64,000 nucleotides of DNA from positions 2,930,501 through 2,994,500 of the forward strand of contig NZ_OY762934.1 of NCBI RefSeq assembly GCF_963667045.1, in the 5' to 3' direction. A model generated the notes under the pieces. It saw only the letters and a program-made list of their open reading frames with translations, ran no database searches and was not told the DNA's origin. The stretch is from an uncultured Cohaesibacter sp. (GTDB taxonomy: Bacteria; Pseudomonadota; Alphaproteobacteria; Rhizobiales; Cohaesibacteraceae). The position numbers were made by a program, and so were the translations under genes. This document shows, piece by piece, positions 1-10,759 of this stretch (position 1 is its first letter; each line of letters opens with the position of its first letter).

Positions 1-248
1 TGGTCGCTATAATTGACGCCAATGCAGAAGAAACGCTGGATGTTGCCGACACAAGGCGCGATCCGCGCCCCTTCGGGCACAATGGGAAGCGTGGAAAGAT
101 CAAGATCGGCAATCGCCTTGAGAGCAGCGGGGCTCAACTGGTCCGGTCCCAGATCGGGCATGTGGCCGGACAGATCACGGCCAACACCATCGGCGTCGAG
201 AATGGCCGGTTTCTCGGCCCCTGCCTCACCAAATCGAAAAAGCTTCAT
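1..248 (-). CDS. Fumarylacetoacetate hydrolase family protein, N-terminal part (cut by window edge)
   Basis: About 82 residues are present, reading leftwards off the window. The start ATG at 248 follows a strong AGGAGG ribosome binding site. The N-terminus (MKLFRFGEAGAEKPAILDAD) and the sequence FFCIGVNYSDH near the end of the visible part are typical of the FAH superfamily, which includes 2-hydroxyhepta-2,4-diene-1,7-dioate isomerases, ureidoglycolate-lyase-like enzymes and acylpyruvases. These are cytosolic metal-dependent enzymes that cleave or isomerise C-C bonds in carboxylates. The metal-binding core lies outside the window, so the substrate cannot be assigned. It lies 96 bases downstream of qor on the same strand and may be cotranscribed with it. 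Confidence 0.8.
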   Translation of the reverse strand, partial: MKLFRFGEAGAEKPAILDADGVGRDLSGHMPDLGPDQLSPAALKAIADLDLSTLPIVPEGARIAPCVGNIQRFFCIGVNYSD

Positions 249-344
249 GCAATAATCCTCCTAGATCAATCCATTCTTCAAATGTTGTGGGGCTGTCACC
301 GGGATGATGCCCGGCAACGAGCCCTTCTGTTGTTCAGGCTGATC

Positions 345-1328
345 TCAGGGGATCAGCACCAGAGAGCCGGTCGTCTTGCGGCTCTGCAGATCAATGTGGG
401 CCTTGGCAGCGTCGGCCAGGGCATATTCGGTCGGTTCGGCGAGCTTGATGCTGCCTGCGGAAATGGCAGAGAACAGATCCTGACTGGCCGCGTCCAGTGC
501 CTTGCGCGTGGCAATGAAATGGGCCAGCGTCGGGCGGGTCACCATCAACGAGCCCTTGGTGGCCAGAATGCCCAGATTGACCCCATCGACTGCACCGGAT
601 GCATTGCCGAAGCTGATCATCAGGCCACGCGGGCGCAGGCAGTCGAGGCTGTCAACGAAGGTGTCCTTGCCAACGCCATCAAACACCACGGGAAGCTTGG
701 CTCCATCGGTGATTTGCAAGACCCGTTCCGGAACCGATTCGGTTCGGTAGTTGATGACATGGTCGCAGCCGAGCGCCGTGACCAGTTCGGCCTTTTCCTC
801 GGAGCCGACCGTGCCAATGACCGTCGCGCCGAGTGCCTTGAGCCATTGCACTGCGATCTGGCCCACTCCGCCAGCAGCGGCGTGGAAGAGCACCGTTTCT
901 CCCGCCTTGACCGGATAGATCTGGCGGATGAGATATTGCACGGTGAGACCCTTGAGCATGCAGGATGCTGCTGTCTTGGAGGGGATGCTGGTCGGCAGCA
1001 GCACGGCAGTTGCCGCATTGATGACATTGTGCGTGGCATAGGAGCCGATCGGCCCGGAGCAATAGGCCACCCGATCCCCGATCCGCACGCCAGTCACGTC
1101 CTGTCCGATCGCTTCCACAAGGCCTGCCGCTTCGCCACCGAGCCCGGTGGGCATGGGGAGCTTGTAGAGGCCCGAACGATGATAGGTGTCGATAAAATTC
1201 ACGCCAATGGCTTCGTGGCGAACGAGAATCTGGTCCGGCTTCAGCTCGGGAATGTCCCGTTCCACGAGCTGCATCTGGTCCGGTCCTCCGTGAGCGTTGA
1301 TCTCGATTCGAGTCATCTTGCGCATCAT
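345..1328 (-). CDS. qor: NADPH:quinone oxidoreductase (zinc-independent MDR family)
   Basis: The 327-residue product is the same length as Escherichia coli QorA and shares its pattern throughout: IGVNFIDTYHRSGLY near residue 42, GLTVQYL, the nucleotide-binding stretch AAAGGVGQIAVQWLKALGA around residue 150, GLMISFGNASGAVDGVNLGIL and the C-terminal GSLVLIP. It is predicted to reduce quinones in the cytosol with NADPH. The structural-zinc cysteine cluster of alcohol dehydrogenases is absent, as expected for this subfamily. GAGGG lies just upstream of two adjacent ATG codons (1328 and 1325), so either could be used. The FAH-family gene follows on the same strand; the hybrid kinase at 1529 is divergent. 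Confidence 0.92.
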   Translation of the reverse strand: MMRKMTRIEINAHGGPDQMQLVERDIPELKPDQILVRHEAIGVNFIDTYHRSGLYKLPMPTGLGGEAAGLVEAIGQDVTGVRIGDRVAYCSGPIGSYATHNVINAATAVLLPTSIPSKTAASCMLKGLTVQYLIRQIYPVKAGETVLFHAAAGGVGQIAVQWLKALGATVIGTVGSEEKAELVTALGCDHVINYRTESVPERVLQITDGAKLPVVFDGVGKDTFVDSLDCLRPRGLMISFGNASGAVDGVNLGILATKGSLMVTRPTLAHFIATRKALDAASQDLFSAISAGSIKLAEPTEYALADAAKAHIDLQSRKTTGSLVLIP

Positions 1329-1528
1329 ATCCCTCGATCATGATTTTGGTTTCTCTGCAAATCGATCTATGAAATTATGCCAGTAGAGCGAAATTGCAAT
1401 GTCTTTCTATGCTTTGAGCGGACTGGAGACGGCCCGGAGGCGGCCTGAAGACGAACTGGCGGGACATGGCAACAATTTGGTCACTGCCTTGTGCTAACAA
1501 GAGCGAAGAGACATAGCCGGAAGATTTC

Positions 1529-3889
1529 ATGCCACACCCTCGCACCCTGTTCGAAACGCCAGCCAAGCGGTCACACAGAGCCCTTTTTCTGCTGATACCG
1601 CTCGGGTTCCTGCTGTTCGCAGGCGGCGCCTTCGCGCTCACCCTTGGTGGTGTCATGATCTGGGCTGGCGCACTGGGCTGGCTGATCTGCGGCGCACTGG
1701 CTGCCGTTCTGATCCTTCACTCGGTTGGCCGGGCCACGCTACGGCCGGAGCGAGAGGAAGCGCTGCGCGCCCAGATGGAGCAGTTGGACCTTGCTTGCGA
1801 AAATCTTCTCGACCAGAACTGGGAACTGCGCGAGGCGGAGCAGAAATACAAGGCGCTTCTGACCCGGCAGGGAGACATCATCCTGCATCTGGACCAACAG
1901 GGCGAAGTGCTGTTTGCCAATGCGCCATTCGAGACCTATTTCGAGGGCAGTACGACCCGTTCGCCCTTCAAGCTTGACGCCGCCGAGGCAAACGGGCTGG
2001 AGGTGGATGGCACCAGCGACAACAGCCCCGGCCACGATCCGCTATGGGAGAAGCAGATCGAGACCCGCACCGGGCCGCAGTGGTTCCGCTGGACGGAAAC
2101 ACTGATGCGCTCGGTGCACAAGGATAGCGGCACGCGGCTGGTCATTGCCCGCGACATTTCCGCCTTCCGCAAGGTGGAAGCGGCAAGCGAGGCCAAATCG
2201 CGCTTTCTTGCCACCATCAGCCATGAAATGCGCACGCCGCTCAACGGCATCATCGGCATGGCCAACCTGCTGGAATCGACCCCTCTTTCCGCCGAGCAGG
2301 CCAGTTACAGTCAGGCCCTACGGCAATCGGGAACGGCGCTTCTGGCGCTGGTCAATGACGTGCTCGATCTTTCCCGTATCGAAGCAGGCAAGATGACCCT
2401 TTCCTATGAGTGGAGTTCGCCGACGCGCCTGATGGAAGACGTGGTTGAGCTGCTGGCGCCGGATGCACAGGAAAAGGGGCTTTCCGTTGCCTCTTGGGTC
2501 GGGGCCAATGTGCCCGACAAGCTGCTGATAGACCCGGTTCGAGTGCGGCAGATTCTGGTCAACCTGTTGGGCAATGCCATCAAATTCACCGCCGAGGGTG
2601 CCATCAATCTCTCGCTGTCGCTGGAGGGCGAACCGATCGAGGGGGAAATGGTGACGCTGGTGATGGCGGTGCGGGACACCGGCCCGGGCATCGCCGAAGA
2701 CCTGCATGCCCGCCTGTTCGAGGAATTCGAGCAAGCCGATACCACGCGGTCCCGACAGCATGAGGGGACCGGGCTCGGACTTGCCATTTCCCGCCGTCTG
2801 GCCCGCATGATGGACGGCGACATCAGCCTGTCGAGCGTTGCCGGCAAGGGGTCCACCTTCAGCCTGCGCATCGAAGCGGCCTGGCTCAATGACGAGGCCC
2901 CCGAGGCGGGTGATCCGGCAGCAATGGATATTCCGTCAATCCTTCATGGCGATATTCTGGTCGGTATTGACCTCACCAAGGCCGACGAGCGAGCGCTGTT
3001 TGCCTATTGCCATGACTGGGGTATCACCTTCCATGCCTTCAGCTTTGAACAGTGGCGCATGGCAGGGCGGGAGATCGCGCCAGATCACCTGCTGATCAAC
3101 GGTGCAGAGCCGGACAAGGCTACGGAAATTTTCGCTGAATTCGACCCCATGCGGGGCGGCCGTCTCACCCGTCCGCTGCCACGCAGCCGGATTATCCTGC
3201 TGGAGCCAGGCGAGCGCCGGATCATTCCGCAAATGCGCAATTGCGGCATCAGTGCCTATCTGGTCAAGCCGGTGCGCCAGCTTTCGCTGAGGCAGGCCCT
3301 GTTGGGTCATCCGGATCACCACCCCGACCATCATGTCGATCAGGTCAGCCGGTCCGCTGAAACAGAAGGGCGCTTTCCGGCAGAAGAGCGGCTTCACAAT
3401 GTCGCCACCTCTGCCGTTCCCCCCGTCGGCACGAAGCCTGCAGATGAGAGCAAATCGGCGGACCTTGCAGTAAAGGCATCCGAAAGGCCCGCCCGCATCC
3501 TGCTGGTCGAGGACAATGCCATCAATGCCCTGCTGGCCCGAACGGTGCTGGACAAGGCGGGCATGGAAACCTGCCTCGTCGGGTCGGGAGCCGAAGCCCT
3601 TGAAGCCTATGGCAAGGATGACCCCTTTGATCTGGCGCTGCTCGATCTGCATATGCCGGATATGGACGGGCTGACACTGTTCGATGCGATGCAGGCCATC
3701 GACAGGGAGCGAGGCCACACGGTGCCCAAGCTCGCCTTTACTGCAGATGCACTGCAGGAAACCCGCACCGCCTGTCTGGAGCGCGGCTTTGCGGACTATA
3801 TTATCAAGCCGGTACAGCCAGAAGAACTTGTCGAAATACTCCGCCGGGTTCTTGATAAAAGAGACACATGTCACAAAACTGTACTATAA
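1529..3889 (+). CDS. Hybrid sensor histidine kinase with degenerate middle receiver and C-terminal receiver
   Basis: This 786-residue membrane-bound hybrid kinase has two hydrophobic segments at about residues 18-62, a short coiled-coil-like linker and a PAS-like region at about 115-215. The dimerisation/phosphoacceptor H-box [11 protein letters not shown] follows, with His232. The ATPase domain shows an N-box ([11 protein letters not shown]), G1 (DTGPGI), F-box and G2 (GTGLGLAI). Residues about 473-592 look like a receiver fold that keeps the VKPV lysine but has LLING where the phosphoacceptor aspartate normally sits. A canonical receiver ends the protein, with [11 protein letters not shown] (Asp706) and [11 protein letters not shown]. 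The start is supported by GGAAG five bases upstream. No partner regulator or Hpt protein is adjacent, and the signal is unknown. Confidence 0.9.
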   Translation: MPHPRTLFETPAKRSHRALFLLIPLGFLLFAGGAFALTLGGVMIWAGALGWLICGALAAVLILHSVGRATLRPEREEALRAQMEQLDLACENLLDQNWELREAEQKYKALLTRQGDIILHLDQQGEVLFANAPFETYFEGSTTRSPFKLDAAEANGLEVDGTSDNSPGHDPLWEKQIETRTGPQWFRWTETLMRSVHKDSGTRLVIARDISAFRKVEAASEAKSRFLATISHEMRTPLNGIIGMANLLESTPLSAEQASYSQALRQSGTALLALVNDVLDLSRIEAGKMTLSYEWSSPTRLMEDVVELLAPDAQEKGLSVASWVGANVPDKLLIDPVRVRQILVNLLGNAIKFTAEGAINLSLSLEGEPIEGEMVTLVMAVRDTGPGIAEDLHARLFEEFEQADTTRSRQHEGTGLGLAISRRLARMMDGDISLSSVAGKGSTFSLRIEAAWLNDEAPEAGDPAAMDIPSILHGDILVGIDLTKADERALFAYCHDWGITFHAFSFEQWRMAGREIAPDHLLINGAEPDKATEIFAEFDPMRGGRLTRPLPRSRIILLEPGERRIIPQMRNCGISAYLVKPVRQLSLRQALLGHPDHHPDHHVDQVSRSAETEGRFPAEERLHNVATSAVPPVGTKPADESKSADLAVKASERPARILLVEDNAINALLARTVLDKAGMETCLVGSGAEALEAYGKDDPFDLALLDLHMPDMDGLTLFDAMQAIDRERGHTVPKLAFTADALQETRTACLERGFADYIIKPVQPEELVEILRRVLDKRDTCHKTVL

Positions 3890-4156
3890 TTTCGTTAGGG
3901 GTCCGCTAGATGAATTCATTGGTCTGGTTTCGCTTCCCGCATGATTCGGGCCATAATTCGGGCACGCGATGGGGTTTGATCTCGGTCTTTGGTAGAAGAA
4001 CCTGTGTCAAATCAAATATCTAAGCCCGCGACCGTGTTATGTGGCGCACGTTACGAACCTGAAGACCCGCACGATTAAGACGGGTCGCGCATAATCGACA
4101 TTGTAAGCGCAGCGAATCGATCGCCCGGCTCTTGATCGTCTAGGAGGACGAAAACG

Positions 4157-5128
4157 ATGGCCATGCTGGATAACAATACCGATTTTGACATCGGTGGTGC
4201 GCCCTGCCCGCCGCCTCCTGTGCTCAAACCGAACCTCTCCAGCAAGCTGATGGCGGCCCTCAGGCGCAACCGGCTCCGGGATGGTTATCCCATCAGCAGC
4301 AAGCCCATCACGCTCGGACGCGTGGGGTCGCTGGAAATCCGCCTGGCCCAGACCGAGCGCGAAATCCGCAAGGCCCAGCGCCTGCGCTACAAGGTGTTCT
4401 ACAAGGAAATGGCGGCCAAACCGGACAGCCAGACCAAGTTCACCCGTCGCGATGCCGACGCCTATGACGCTATTTGCGACCATCTTCTGGTGCTCGATCA
4501 CGAACCGCCGAAAAAGAAATTCCGCCGCCGCGAGCCGCGGATCGTGGGCACATACCGTCTGTTGCGTCAGGAAATGGCCAACCTCTATGGCGGTTTCTAC
4601 ACCGCGTCTGAATTCAATATCAGCCCCGTCATCAATAGCCATCCGGACCGTCGCTTTCTGGAGCTGGGCCGCTCCTGCGTCCTCAAGGACTATCGCACCA
4701 AACGGACAATCGAGCTGCTGTGGCAGGGGATCTGGGCCTATGTGCAGATTCACAAGATCGACGTGATGATCGGCTGCGCGTCCATTCAGGGCACCAATCC
4801 GAAGGAACTGGCAGAGCCGCTCACCTTCCTGTCAAAGCTGGGCAAGGCCCCGGATGAGTGGTCCGTTAGCGCCCTGCCGCACCTTAGCGTGCCGCTGGAA
4901 CAGATGAACCCGGAAGAGATCAACGACAAGGCTGCGCTGCGCCGCCTGCCGCCCCTACTCAAGGCCTATATGCGGCTTGGCTGCTATTTCAGCACCAACG
5001 CCATGGTGGATCATCAGTTTGGCACCACCGATGTGCTCATCGTTCTGCCGGTGGAAAACATGGACCCGAAATATATCGAGCATTACAGCACAGCCAATGT
5101 GAAAGACGCTGTCGCCATGCATCAGTAG
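4157..5128 (+). CDS. olsB: Ornithine lipid synthase subunit OlsB (L-ornithine N-alpha-acyltransferase) family
   Basis: This 323-residue GNAT-like acyltransferase shows the OlsB pattern: SLEIRLAQTEREIRKAQRLRYKVFY around residue 55, DAICDHLLVLD, VGTYRLLRQ, then FLELGRSCVLKDYR and a long helix-rich C-terminal part. OlsB transfers a 3-hydroxyacyl chain from acyl-carrier protein to ornithine, the first step of phosphate-free ornithine lipid synthesis at the inner membrane. The position directly beside a two-domain malic enzyme is the arrangement I know for rhizobial olsB. The start has AGGAGG eight to ten bases upstream. The proline-rich N-terminus (about 40 residues) is longer than the catalytic homology requires. 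An OlsA-type second acyltransferase is encoded at 20073. Confidence 0.75.
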   Translation: MAMLDNNTDFDIGGAPCPPPPVLKPNLSSKLMAALRRNRLRDGYPISSKPITLGRVGSLEIRLAQTEREIRKAQRLRYKVFYKEMAAKPDSQTKFTRRDADAYDAICDHLLVLDHEPPKKKFRRREPRIVGTYRLLRQEMANLYGGFYTASEFNISPVINSHPDRRFLELGRSCVLKDYRTKRTIELLWQGIWAYVQIHKIDVMIGCASIQGTNPKELAEPLTFLSKLGKAPDEWSVSALPHLSVPLEQMNPEEINDKAALRRLPPLLKAYMRLGCYFSTNAMVDHQFGTTDVLIVLPVENMDPKYIEHYSTANVKDAVAMHQ

Positions 5129-5200
5129 AAGGTGCCCGGCGGGGGGATGGAAGCCCTTGGGGGGGCAGACTTTGATGGCGGCTTGAGCGATTAATAGCGA

Positions 5201-5243
5201 AAGAAAAAGGGAGGCATCGGATGATGCTTCCCTTTCTTTTTTC
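5201..5243. terminator. Bidirectional rho-independent terminator between olsB and maeB
   Basis: The arms AAAGGGAGGCATC and GATGCTTCCCTTT pair over 13 positions with one wobble around a four-base loop. Runs of A on the left and T on the right allow function on both strands. It lies between two convergent genes. Confidence 0.85.
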
Positions 5244-5266
5244 ATCGACCGGATTCCCGAGAAGAA

Positions 5267-7555
5267 TCAGGAGCCCAGATTGTAGGCGGCCAGAGCGGCC
5301 ATGTTGACGATGTCCACATCCTTGGCACCCAGTGGCAGGATCTGGATCGGCTTGTCCAGACCAACCAGCAGCGGGCCGAGGATCGTTGCGCCACCGAGTT
5401 CCTGCAGCATCTTGGTCGAAATCGAAGCAGCATGGAAGGCTGGCATGACAAGCACGTTGGCAGCCCCGGACAGACGGCAGAACGGGTAGGTCTGCATCAG
5501 ATCCGGGTTGAGGGCCACATCGGCCGCCATTTCACCGTCATATTCGAAGTCGACACGACGACGATCGAGAATCTTGACCGCCTCACGCATGTTGTCGGAG
5601 CGTTCGCCCGCCGGATGGCCGAAGGTGGAGTAGGCCAGCATGGCAACCCGCGGCTCGATGCCGAGCTTGCGGGCAACCCCCGAGGCTTCCTCGGCGATGT
5701 CGGCCAACTCCTGCGCGGTCGGCATTTCATGCACGGCGGTATCGGCAACCAGTACCGTGCGGCCCTTGCACAGGGCGATGGTCACGCCGATCACCCGGTG
5801 GCCCGGATGCGGATCAATGACCTTCTGCACATCTTCCAGCACGATGGAATAGTTCCGGGTCACACCGGAGATCATCGCATCGGCATCACCCATGGCAACC
5901 ATGGAGGCTGCAAAGATGTTGCGGTCGCTGTTCACCATCCGCAGGCAGTCGCGATAGAGATAGCCCTGACGCTGCAGGCGGCGATAGAGATGCTCCGCAT
6001 AAGCATCGCCCCGTTCGGAAACACGGGCGTTGACCAGTTCCAGTCCGGGGCGATCAAGATCGATGCCAGCCTCTTCCGCCGTTTGGCGGATCAGATTGTC
6101 CCGACCCACAAGGATGGCCGTGCCCAGCTGGTCGTTGACGAACGCAACGGCGGCACGAATAACCTGCTCTTCTTCCCCTTCGGTAAAGACCACCCGCTTG
6201 GGATTGCGGCGCACCTTGGAATAAACGCCCTGCAGAGTGGCGGCCAGCGGGTCGCGTCTTGCATGGAGCTGCTGGGCATAGGCATCCAGGTCCATGATCG
6301 GACGACGTGCCACACCACTCTCCATGGCGGCCTTGGCAACAGCGGGTGGAATGCAACTGATCAGGCGCGGGTCGAACGGTACCGGAATGATATAGTCCGG
6401 GCCGAATTTCGGGCGATCCTTGCCCTGATAGGCGCTGACAACCTCGTCTGGCACATCTTCCTGAGCCAGAGCAGCCAGCGCGCGGGCTGCAGCAACCTTC
6501 ATTTCCTCGTTGATTTCGGTTGCCCGCACATCCAAAGCACCGCGGAAGATATAGGGGAAGCCCAACACGTTGTTGACCTGGTTGGGATAATCAGAGCGTC
6601 CCGTGGCAACGATGGCATCAGGACGGGCCGACTTGGCCTCCTCCGGCGTGATTTCCGGATCCGGGTTGGCCATGGCGAAAATGATCGGCGACGGTGCCAT
6701 TTCGGCAACCATGTCCGGGGTCAGCGCCCCTTTGGCAGAAACACCAAAGAAGACATCAGCCCCCTTGAGGGCTTCAGCCAGACTGCGCGCCTCGGTTGGC
6801 ACCGCGTGTTTGGACTTCCACTGGTTCATGCCTTCCTTGCGGCCTTCATAGATTGGCCCCTTGGTATCGCACAAGATGACATTCTGATGGGGAATGCCCA
6901 TGGTCTTGACCAGTTCGATACAGGCGATACCAGCGGCACCGGCACCGTTGCAAACAACCTTGGTATCCTTGAGTTCACGACCGGTCAGTTGCAAGGCATT
7001 GAGAAGGCCAGCAGCGGCAATGATGGCGGTCCCATGCTGATCGTCATGGAAAACCGGAATATCCATGAGTTCCTTGAGGCGCTGTTCAATAATGAAGCAT
7101 TCCGGAGCCTTGATATCCTCAAGGTTGATGCCACCGAAAGATGGCCCCAGATAGCGCACTGCGTTGATGAAATCCTCTGGATCGGATGTATCAATCTCAA
7201 GATCGATGGAATCCACATCGGCAAAGCGCTTGAAGAGCACAGCCTTGCCTTCCATGACCGGCTTGGAAGCCAGTGCCCCAAGATTACCAAGGCCAAGAAT
7301 GGCGGTGCCGTTTGAAATAACTGCGACCATATTGCCGCGCGCCGTATAGTCGAATGCACGGGACGGGTCCTCGGCAATGGCCCGAACCGGCGCGGCAACA
7401 CCGGGCGAATAGGCAAGGGAAAGATCGCGCTGGGTAGCCATGGGCTTCGTCGCCACGATTTCTATTTTCCCCGGCCTGCCCTTCTGATGAAAGAGCAATG
7501 CCTCTTCATCAGTCACAGTCACACTTATAATGGGGTTGTCTTGATCCACCTTCAC
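5267..7555 (-). CDS. maeB: Malic enzyme with C-terminal phosphotransacetylase-like domain (Tme/MaeB type)
   Basis: The enzyme decarboxylates malate to pyruvate in the cytosol. The malic and nucleotide-binding domains occupy roughly residues 20-400 ([44 protein letters not shown]). A phosphotransacetylase-like domain follows from about 430 to the end; in this family it is regulatory rather than a working Pta. The length of about 762 matches E. coli MaeB (759) and rhizobial Dme/Tme. By its place next to olsB it corresponds to the rhizobial NADP-type Tme, but coenzyme choice cannot be proven here. An in-frame TTG at 7567 exists, but the GTG at 7555 has GGAG six bases upstream, so I chose GTG. 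Confidence 0.9.
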   Translation of the reverse strand: MKVDQDNPIISVTVTDEEALLFHQKGRPGKIEIVATKPMATQRDLSLAYSPGVAAPVRAIAEDPSRAFDYTARGNMVAVISNGTAILGLGNLGALASKPVMEGKAVLFKRFADVDSIDLEIDTSDPEDFINAVRYLGPSFGGINLEDIKAPECFIIEQRLKELMDIPVFHDDQHGTAIIAAAGLLNALQLTGRELKDTKVVCNGAGAAGIACIELVKTMGIPHQNVILCDTKGPIYEGRKEGMNQWKSKHAVPTEARSLAEALKGADVFFGVSAKGALTPDMVAEMAPSPIIFAMANPDPEITPEEAKSARPDAIVATGRSDYPNQVNNVLGFPYIFRGALDVRATEINEEMKVAAARALAALAQEDVPDEVVSAYQGKDRPKFGPDYIIPVPFDPRLISCIPPAVAKAAMESGVARRPIMDLDAYAQQLHARRDPLAATLQGVYSKVRRNPKRVVFTEGEEEQVIRAAVAFVNDQLGTAILVGRDNLIRQTAEEAGIDLDRPGLELVNARVSERGDAYAEHLYRRLQRQGYLYRDCLRMVNSDRNIFAASMVAMGDADAMISGVTRNYSIVLEDVQKVIDPHPGHRVIGVTIALCKGRTVLVADTAVHEMPTAQELADIAEEASGVARKLGIEPRVAMLAYSTFGHPAGERSDNMREAVKILDRRRVDFEYDGEMAADVALNPDLMQTYPFCRLSGAANVLVMPAFHAASISTKMLQELGGATILGPLLVGLDKPIQILPLGAKDVDIVNMAALAAYNLGS

Positions 7556-7886
7556 TGTAGTCTCCAATCATTTTTGGCATAGCTTTTATGTAAGGCCTCT
7601 TATCCCAGGCTTATTCAGTCAACCTCGCATGGCTCCGCTCCTCCAGAACATGCGAATAATCAAAAATATCATTTTAATATCTGACTGGTCGAATTTTATG
7701 AGCAATAGTGGGTGCTCTCCTATGTCTAGCCATATCGGGGTAAGCAGTTATTCACACTACACCTTCGTCTTAGGTGAAACAATTCGCCAAAATGGCTCAG
7801 TGGTAGCTCTCAAGCGGAGGACTTGATAGATTGCCGCCGATTGGCACCCTCAAGATTCGCGATAACCACGGAAGCACCAGAAATTC
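7556..7886. other. Divergent intergenic region, maeB/mutS
   Basis: These 331 AT-richer bases separate two divergent genes and should hold both promoters. I see no convincing promoter boxes, coding sequence or strong hairpin. A stretch from about 7785 has a tRNA D-arm-like GGCTCAGTGGTAG but no matching anticodon or T-arm. Confidence 0.5.
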
Positions 7887-10607
7887 ATGTCGAGCGCCGG
7901 GCAAGAAAAATCATCTGCAAACGAAACTCCATCCCCAAAGGCAACGCCGATGATGGAGCAATATATCGAGATCAAGACTGCCAATCCCGACAGCCTGCTG
8001 TTCTATCGCATGGGCGACTTCTACGAACTGTTCTTTGACGATGCGCGCGAGGCTTCGCAGGCGCTGGGCATCACGCTGACCAAGCGCGGCAAGCATCTGG
8101 GCGAAGACATTCCGATGTGCGGCGTGCCGATACACGCAGCCGAAGGCTATCTGGAGCGGCTGATCGCGCTTGGCTACAAGGTGGCGGTCTGCGAGCAGAC
8201 CGAAGACCCGGCCGAGGCCAAGAAGCGCGGCGCGAAATCGGTCGTCAAGCGCGACGTCATCCGCCTGATCACGCCGGGTACCCTCACCGAAGACAGCCTG
8301 CTCGACGCCTCCAGTTCGAACTATCTGGCCGCTATCGCACGGGTTAAATCCGGCGATGACGGACAGCTTTACGGCCTTTCATGGCTTGAACTTTCCACCG
8401 GCGACTATGGCGTTCTGGCGCTGGACCACTTGCGCCTTGGGGCTGAGCTGGCGCGGATCGACGCCCGCGAGGTGATCATTGCCGATCACATGCTGATGGA
8501 TGAGGACATCCGGCCGCTGAAGGATACGCTGCGGGCCAGTTTCTCGCCGGTGCCGCGCGCCTTCTTTGACGGAGCGACTGCAGAAGACCGGCTGCTCGAC
8601 TATTTCGGGCTATCGACGCTGGATGGCCATGGCCTTTATCAACGGGTCGAGCTGATGGCGGCGAGCGCCATTCTGGCCTATGTCGAGAAGACCCAGCTTG
8701 GTGCCCGACCACCGCTCAACCCACCGGTGCGGGAGCTTTCCGGCCGGACGATGGCCATCGATTCGGCCACCCGCGCCAACCTCGAGCTGGTCCGTACCCT
8801 CTCGGGGGACAAGAAGGGCAGCCTCCTGTCGGTGATCGACCGCACGGTGACCGGCGGCGGATCGCGCCTGTTGTCCGCCCGGCTGGCGGCACCGCTGGCC
8901 GATCTGGCGCCCATTCTGGAGCGGCAGGATTCGGTCGGCTGGTTTCTCGAGAACAGCCGCATCAGGGAAGACCTGCTGGACGATCTGAAGTCCGCCCCGG
9001 ACATGTTGCGGGCGCTATCGCGACTGGCGCTGGATCGCGGTGGCCCGCGGGACATCGGCGCCATTCGCAGCGGCTTCGACACCGTACGGAGCCTTGTCGG
9101 CCATCTGGTCAGCTCGACGGAAGAGACAACCCTGCCCACTGAGCTTGATGAGGCGCGCCAGGCGCTTGCCGCGATGCCGCCACTGCTCGGCGATCTGCTC
9201 GTCGGAGCGCTTGATGACGAACTGCCACTGCAGAAGCGCGACGGCGGTTTCGTGCGTCGGGGCTATGACGGCAGCCTTGATGAATTGCGGTCGCTGCGCG
9301 ACGAAAGCCGGCGGGTCATTGCTTCGCTGCAGGCCGACTACGCGGAGCTGAGCGGCATCAAGTCGGTCAAGGTCAAGCACAACAACGTGCTGGGCTATTT
9401 CATCGAGGTCACGGCCAACAATGCCGACCGGCTGATGAGCGCACCGCTCAACGAAACCTTCATCCATCGCCAGACCCTTGCCAACGCGGTGCGTTTCACC
9501 ACCACCGAATTGGCCGATCTGGAGGCACGCATTGCCTCGGCTGGCGCCAAGGTCGTGGCCATCGAACTGGAAATCTTCGACCGTCTGCGCGAAGCGGTGC
9601 TTTCGGCTCAGGAAATCATCAAGAAGGCCGCCCGTGCCATTGCCGTGCTTGACGTTTCCATTGCCCTTGCCCGCCTTGCCGAAGAGCGGAACTATTGTCG
9701 GCCACGGGTCGATGACAGTCTGGCCTTCGATATCCGCAATGGCCGCCATCCGGTGGTGGAACTGGCGCTGCAGCGCGAGGGAGACGACCCCTTCGTCGCC
9801 AACGACTGTGATCTCAGCCCTGCAGGTAGCCATCTGCATGGCCGGATCTGGCTGATGACCGGCCCCAACATGGCCGGTAAATCGACCTTCCTGAGACAGA
9901 ACGCGCTGATTGCCATTCTCGCCCAGATGGGGTCGTTCGTTCCGGCAGAAACAGCCCACATCGGCCTTGTCGACCGGCTGTTCTCCCGCGTCGGCGCCGC
10001 TGATGATCTGGCCCGCGGCCGCTCCACCTTCATGGTGGAAATGGTCGAGACAGCTGCCATCCTCAATCAGGCTGGCGAACGGTCCCTCGTCATTCTGGAC
10101 GAAATTGGCCGCGGCACGGCGACCTTTGACGGTCTGTCCATCGCCTGGGCGACCATCGAAAATCTGCATGAGGTCAACCGGGCCCGCGCCCTGTTTGCCA
10201 CCCATTACCACGAGCTGACGGTGCTGCATGAAAAGTTGCCACGGCTCATCAATGCTACCGTCAAGGTCAAGGAATGGCAGGGCGAAGTGGTGTTCCTGCA
10301 CCAGATCGTGCCAGGTGCCGCCGACCGCTCCTATGGCATTCAGGTGGCCAAGCTCGCCGGTCTGCCCGAACCGGTCATTGCCCGCGCCCGTGATGTGTTG
10401 CACCATCTGGAAGAAGAGGACCGCCAGTCACCGGCGGCGACCATTGACGATCTGCCGCTGTTCTCGGTCTCCATGCAGAAGAGCCAACCCAAGGCCGAGG
10501 AGAAGGATGACCTGCGGGACGCGCTGAAGGGGATCGACCCGGACGACCTCAGCCCGCGGGAGGCCCACGAGGCGCTCTATCGCCTCAAAGCCCTGTTGCA
10601 GGGCTGA
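7887..10607 (+). CDS. mutS: DNA mismatch repair ATPase MutS
   Basis: This 906-residue MutS recognises mismatches and insertion/deletion loops and recruits MutL. The N-terminal mismatch-binding domain has [17 protein letters not shown], containing the Phe-Tyr-Glu wedge motif, within the first 55 residues. Connector and core/clamp domains follow. The ATPase has Walker [10 protein letters not shown] at about residue 659, Walker [16 protein letters not shown] around 735 and the FATHYHEL segment. The C-terminal extension of about 90 residues is normal for rhizobial MutS. The ATG at 7887 has only a weak ribosome binding site; an alternative in-frame ATG lies about 20 codons on (PMMEQYIEI). It stands between divergent maeB and glnD, as in rhizobia. 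Confidence 0.97.
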   Translation: MSSAGQEKSSANETPSPKATPMMEQYIEIKTANPDSLLFYRMGDFYELFFDDAREASQALGITLTKRGKHLGEDIPMCGVPIHAAEGYLERLIALGYKVAVCEQTEDPAEAKKRGAKSVVKRDVIRLITPGTLTEDSLLDASSSNYLAAIARVKSGDDGQLYGLSWLELSTGDYGVLALDHLRLGAELARIDAREVIIADHMLMDEDIRPLKDTLRASFSPVPRAFFDGATAEDRLLDYFGLSTLDGHGLYQRVELMAASAILAYVEKTQLGARPPLNPPVRELSGRTMAIDSATRANLELVRTLSGDKKGSLLSVIDRTVTGGGSRLLSARLAAPLADLAPILERQDSVGWFLENSRIREDLLDDLKSAPDMLRALSRLALDRGGPRDIGAIRSGFDTVRSLVGHLVSSTEETTLPTELDEARQALAAMPPLLGDLLVGALDDELPLQKRDGGFVRRGYDGSLDELRSLRDESRRVIASLQADYAELSGIKSVKVKHNNVLGYFIEVTANNADRLMSAPLNETFIHRQTLANAVRFTTTELADLEARIASAGAKVVAIELEIFDRLREAVLSAQEIIKKAARAIAVLDVSIALARLAEERNYCRPRVDDSLAFDIRNGRHPVVELALQREGDDPFVANDCDLSPAGSHLHGRIWLMTGPNMAGKSTFLRQNALIAILAQMGSFVPAETAHIGLVDRLFSRVGAADDLARGRSTFMVEMVETAAILNQAGERSLVILDEIGRGTATFDGLSIAWATIENLHEVNRARALFATHYHELTVLHEKLPRLINATVKVKEWQGEVVFLHQIVPGAADRSYGIQVAKLAGLPEPVIARARDVLHHLEEEDRQSPAATIDDLPLFSVSMQKSQPKAEEKDDLRDALKGIDPDDLSPREAHEALYRLKALLQG

Positions 10608-10629
10608 TTGCGGATTGCAAGGCAACGGC

Positions 10630-10651
10630 GGGAAGCGGGTTTGCGCTTCCC
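10630..10651 (+). terminator. Terminator-like hairpin after mutS
   Basis: GGGAAGCG and CGCTTCCC form a perfect eight-base-pair stem with a six-base loop, 22 bases past the mutS stop. No T-run follows, so it may be a 3'-end stabiliser instead of a true intrinsic terminator. Confidence 0.4.
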
Positions 10652-10759
10652 TGTCACTATACTATATTGAAACAGTATTATTTTGAGCGGCTTAACCAGA
10701 AATCAAGTGTATTTATGGCATTGCTTGACACCAGCGATAAACGACAAGGCTAGAGAAAC

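Noticed and set aside
4064..4086. GACCCG/CGGGTC hairpin upstream of olsB as terminator or operator
   Set aside because: Only six pairs with an 11-base loop and no T-run; too weak to call.
5432..7315. 627-codon open frame opposite maeB
   Set aside because: Antisense shadow of the malic enzyme gene, with no ribosome binding site or family motif.
7785..7870. tRNA-like stretch with a D-arm-like GGCTCAGTGGTAG
   Set aside because: No anticodon stem, no canonical GTTCGAAT T-loop and no acceptor-stem complement at the expected distance.
9015..10406. 463-codon open frame opposite mutS
   Set aside because: Lies wholly within the conserved MutS coding sequence and resembles no family.
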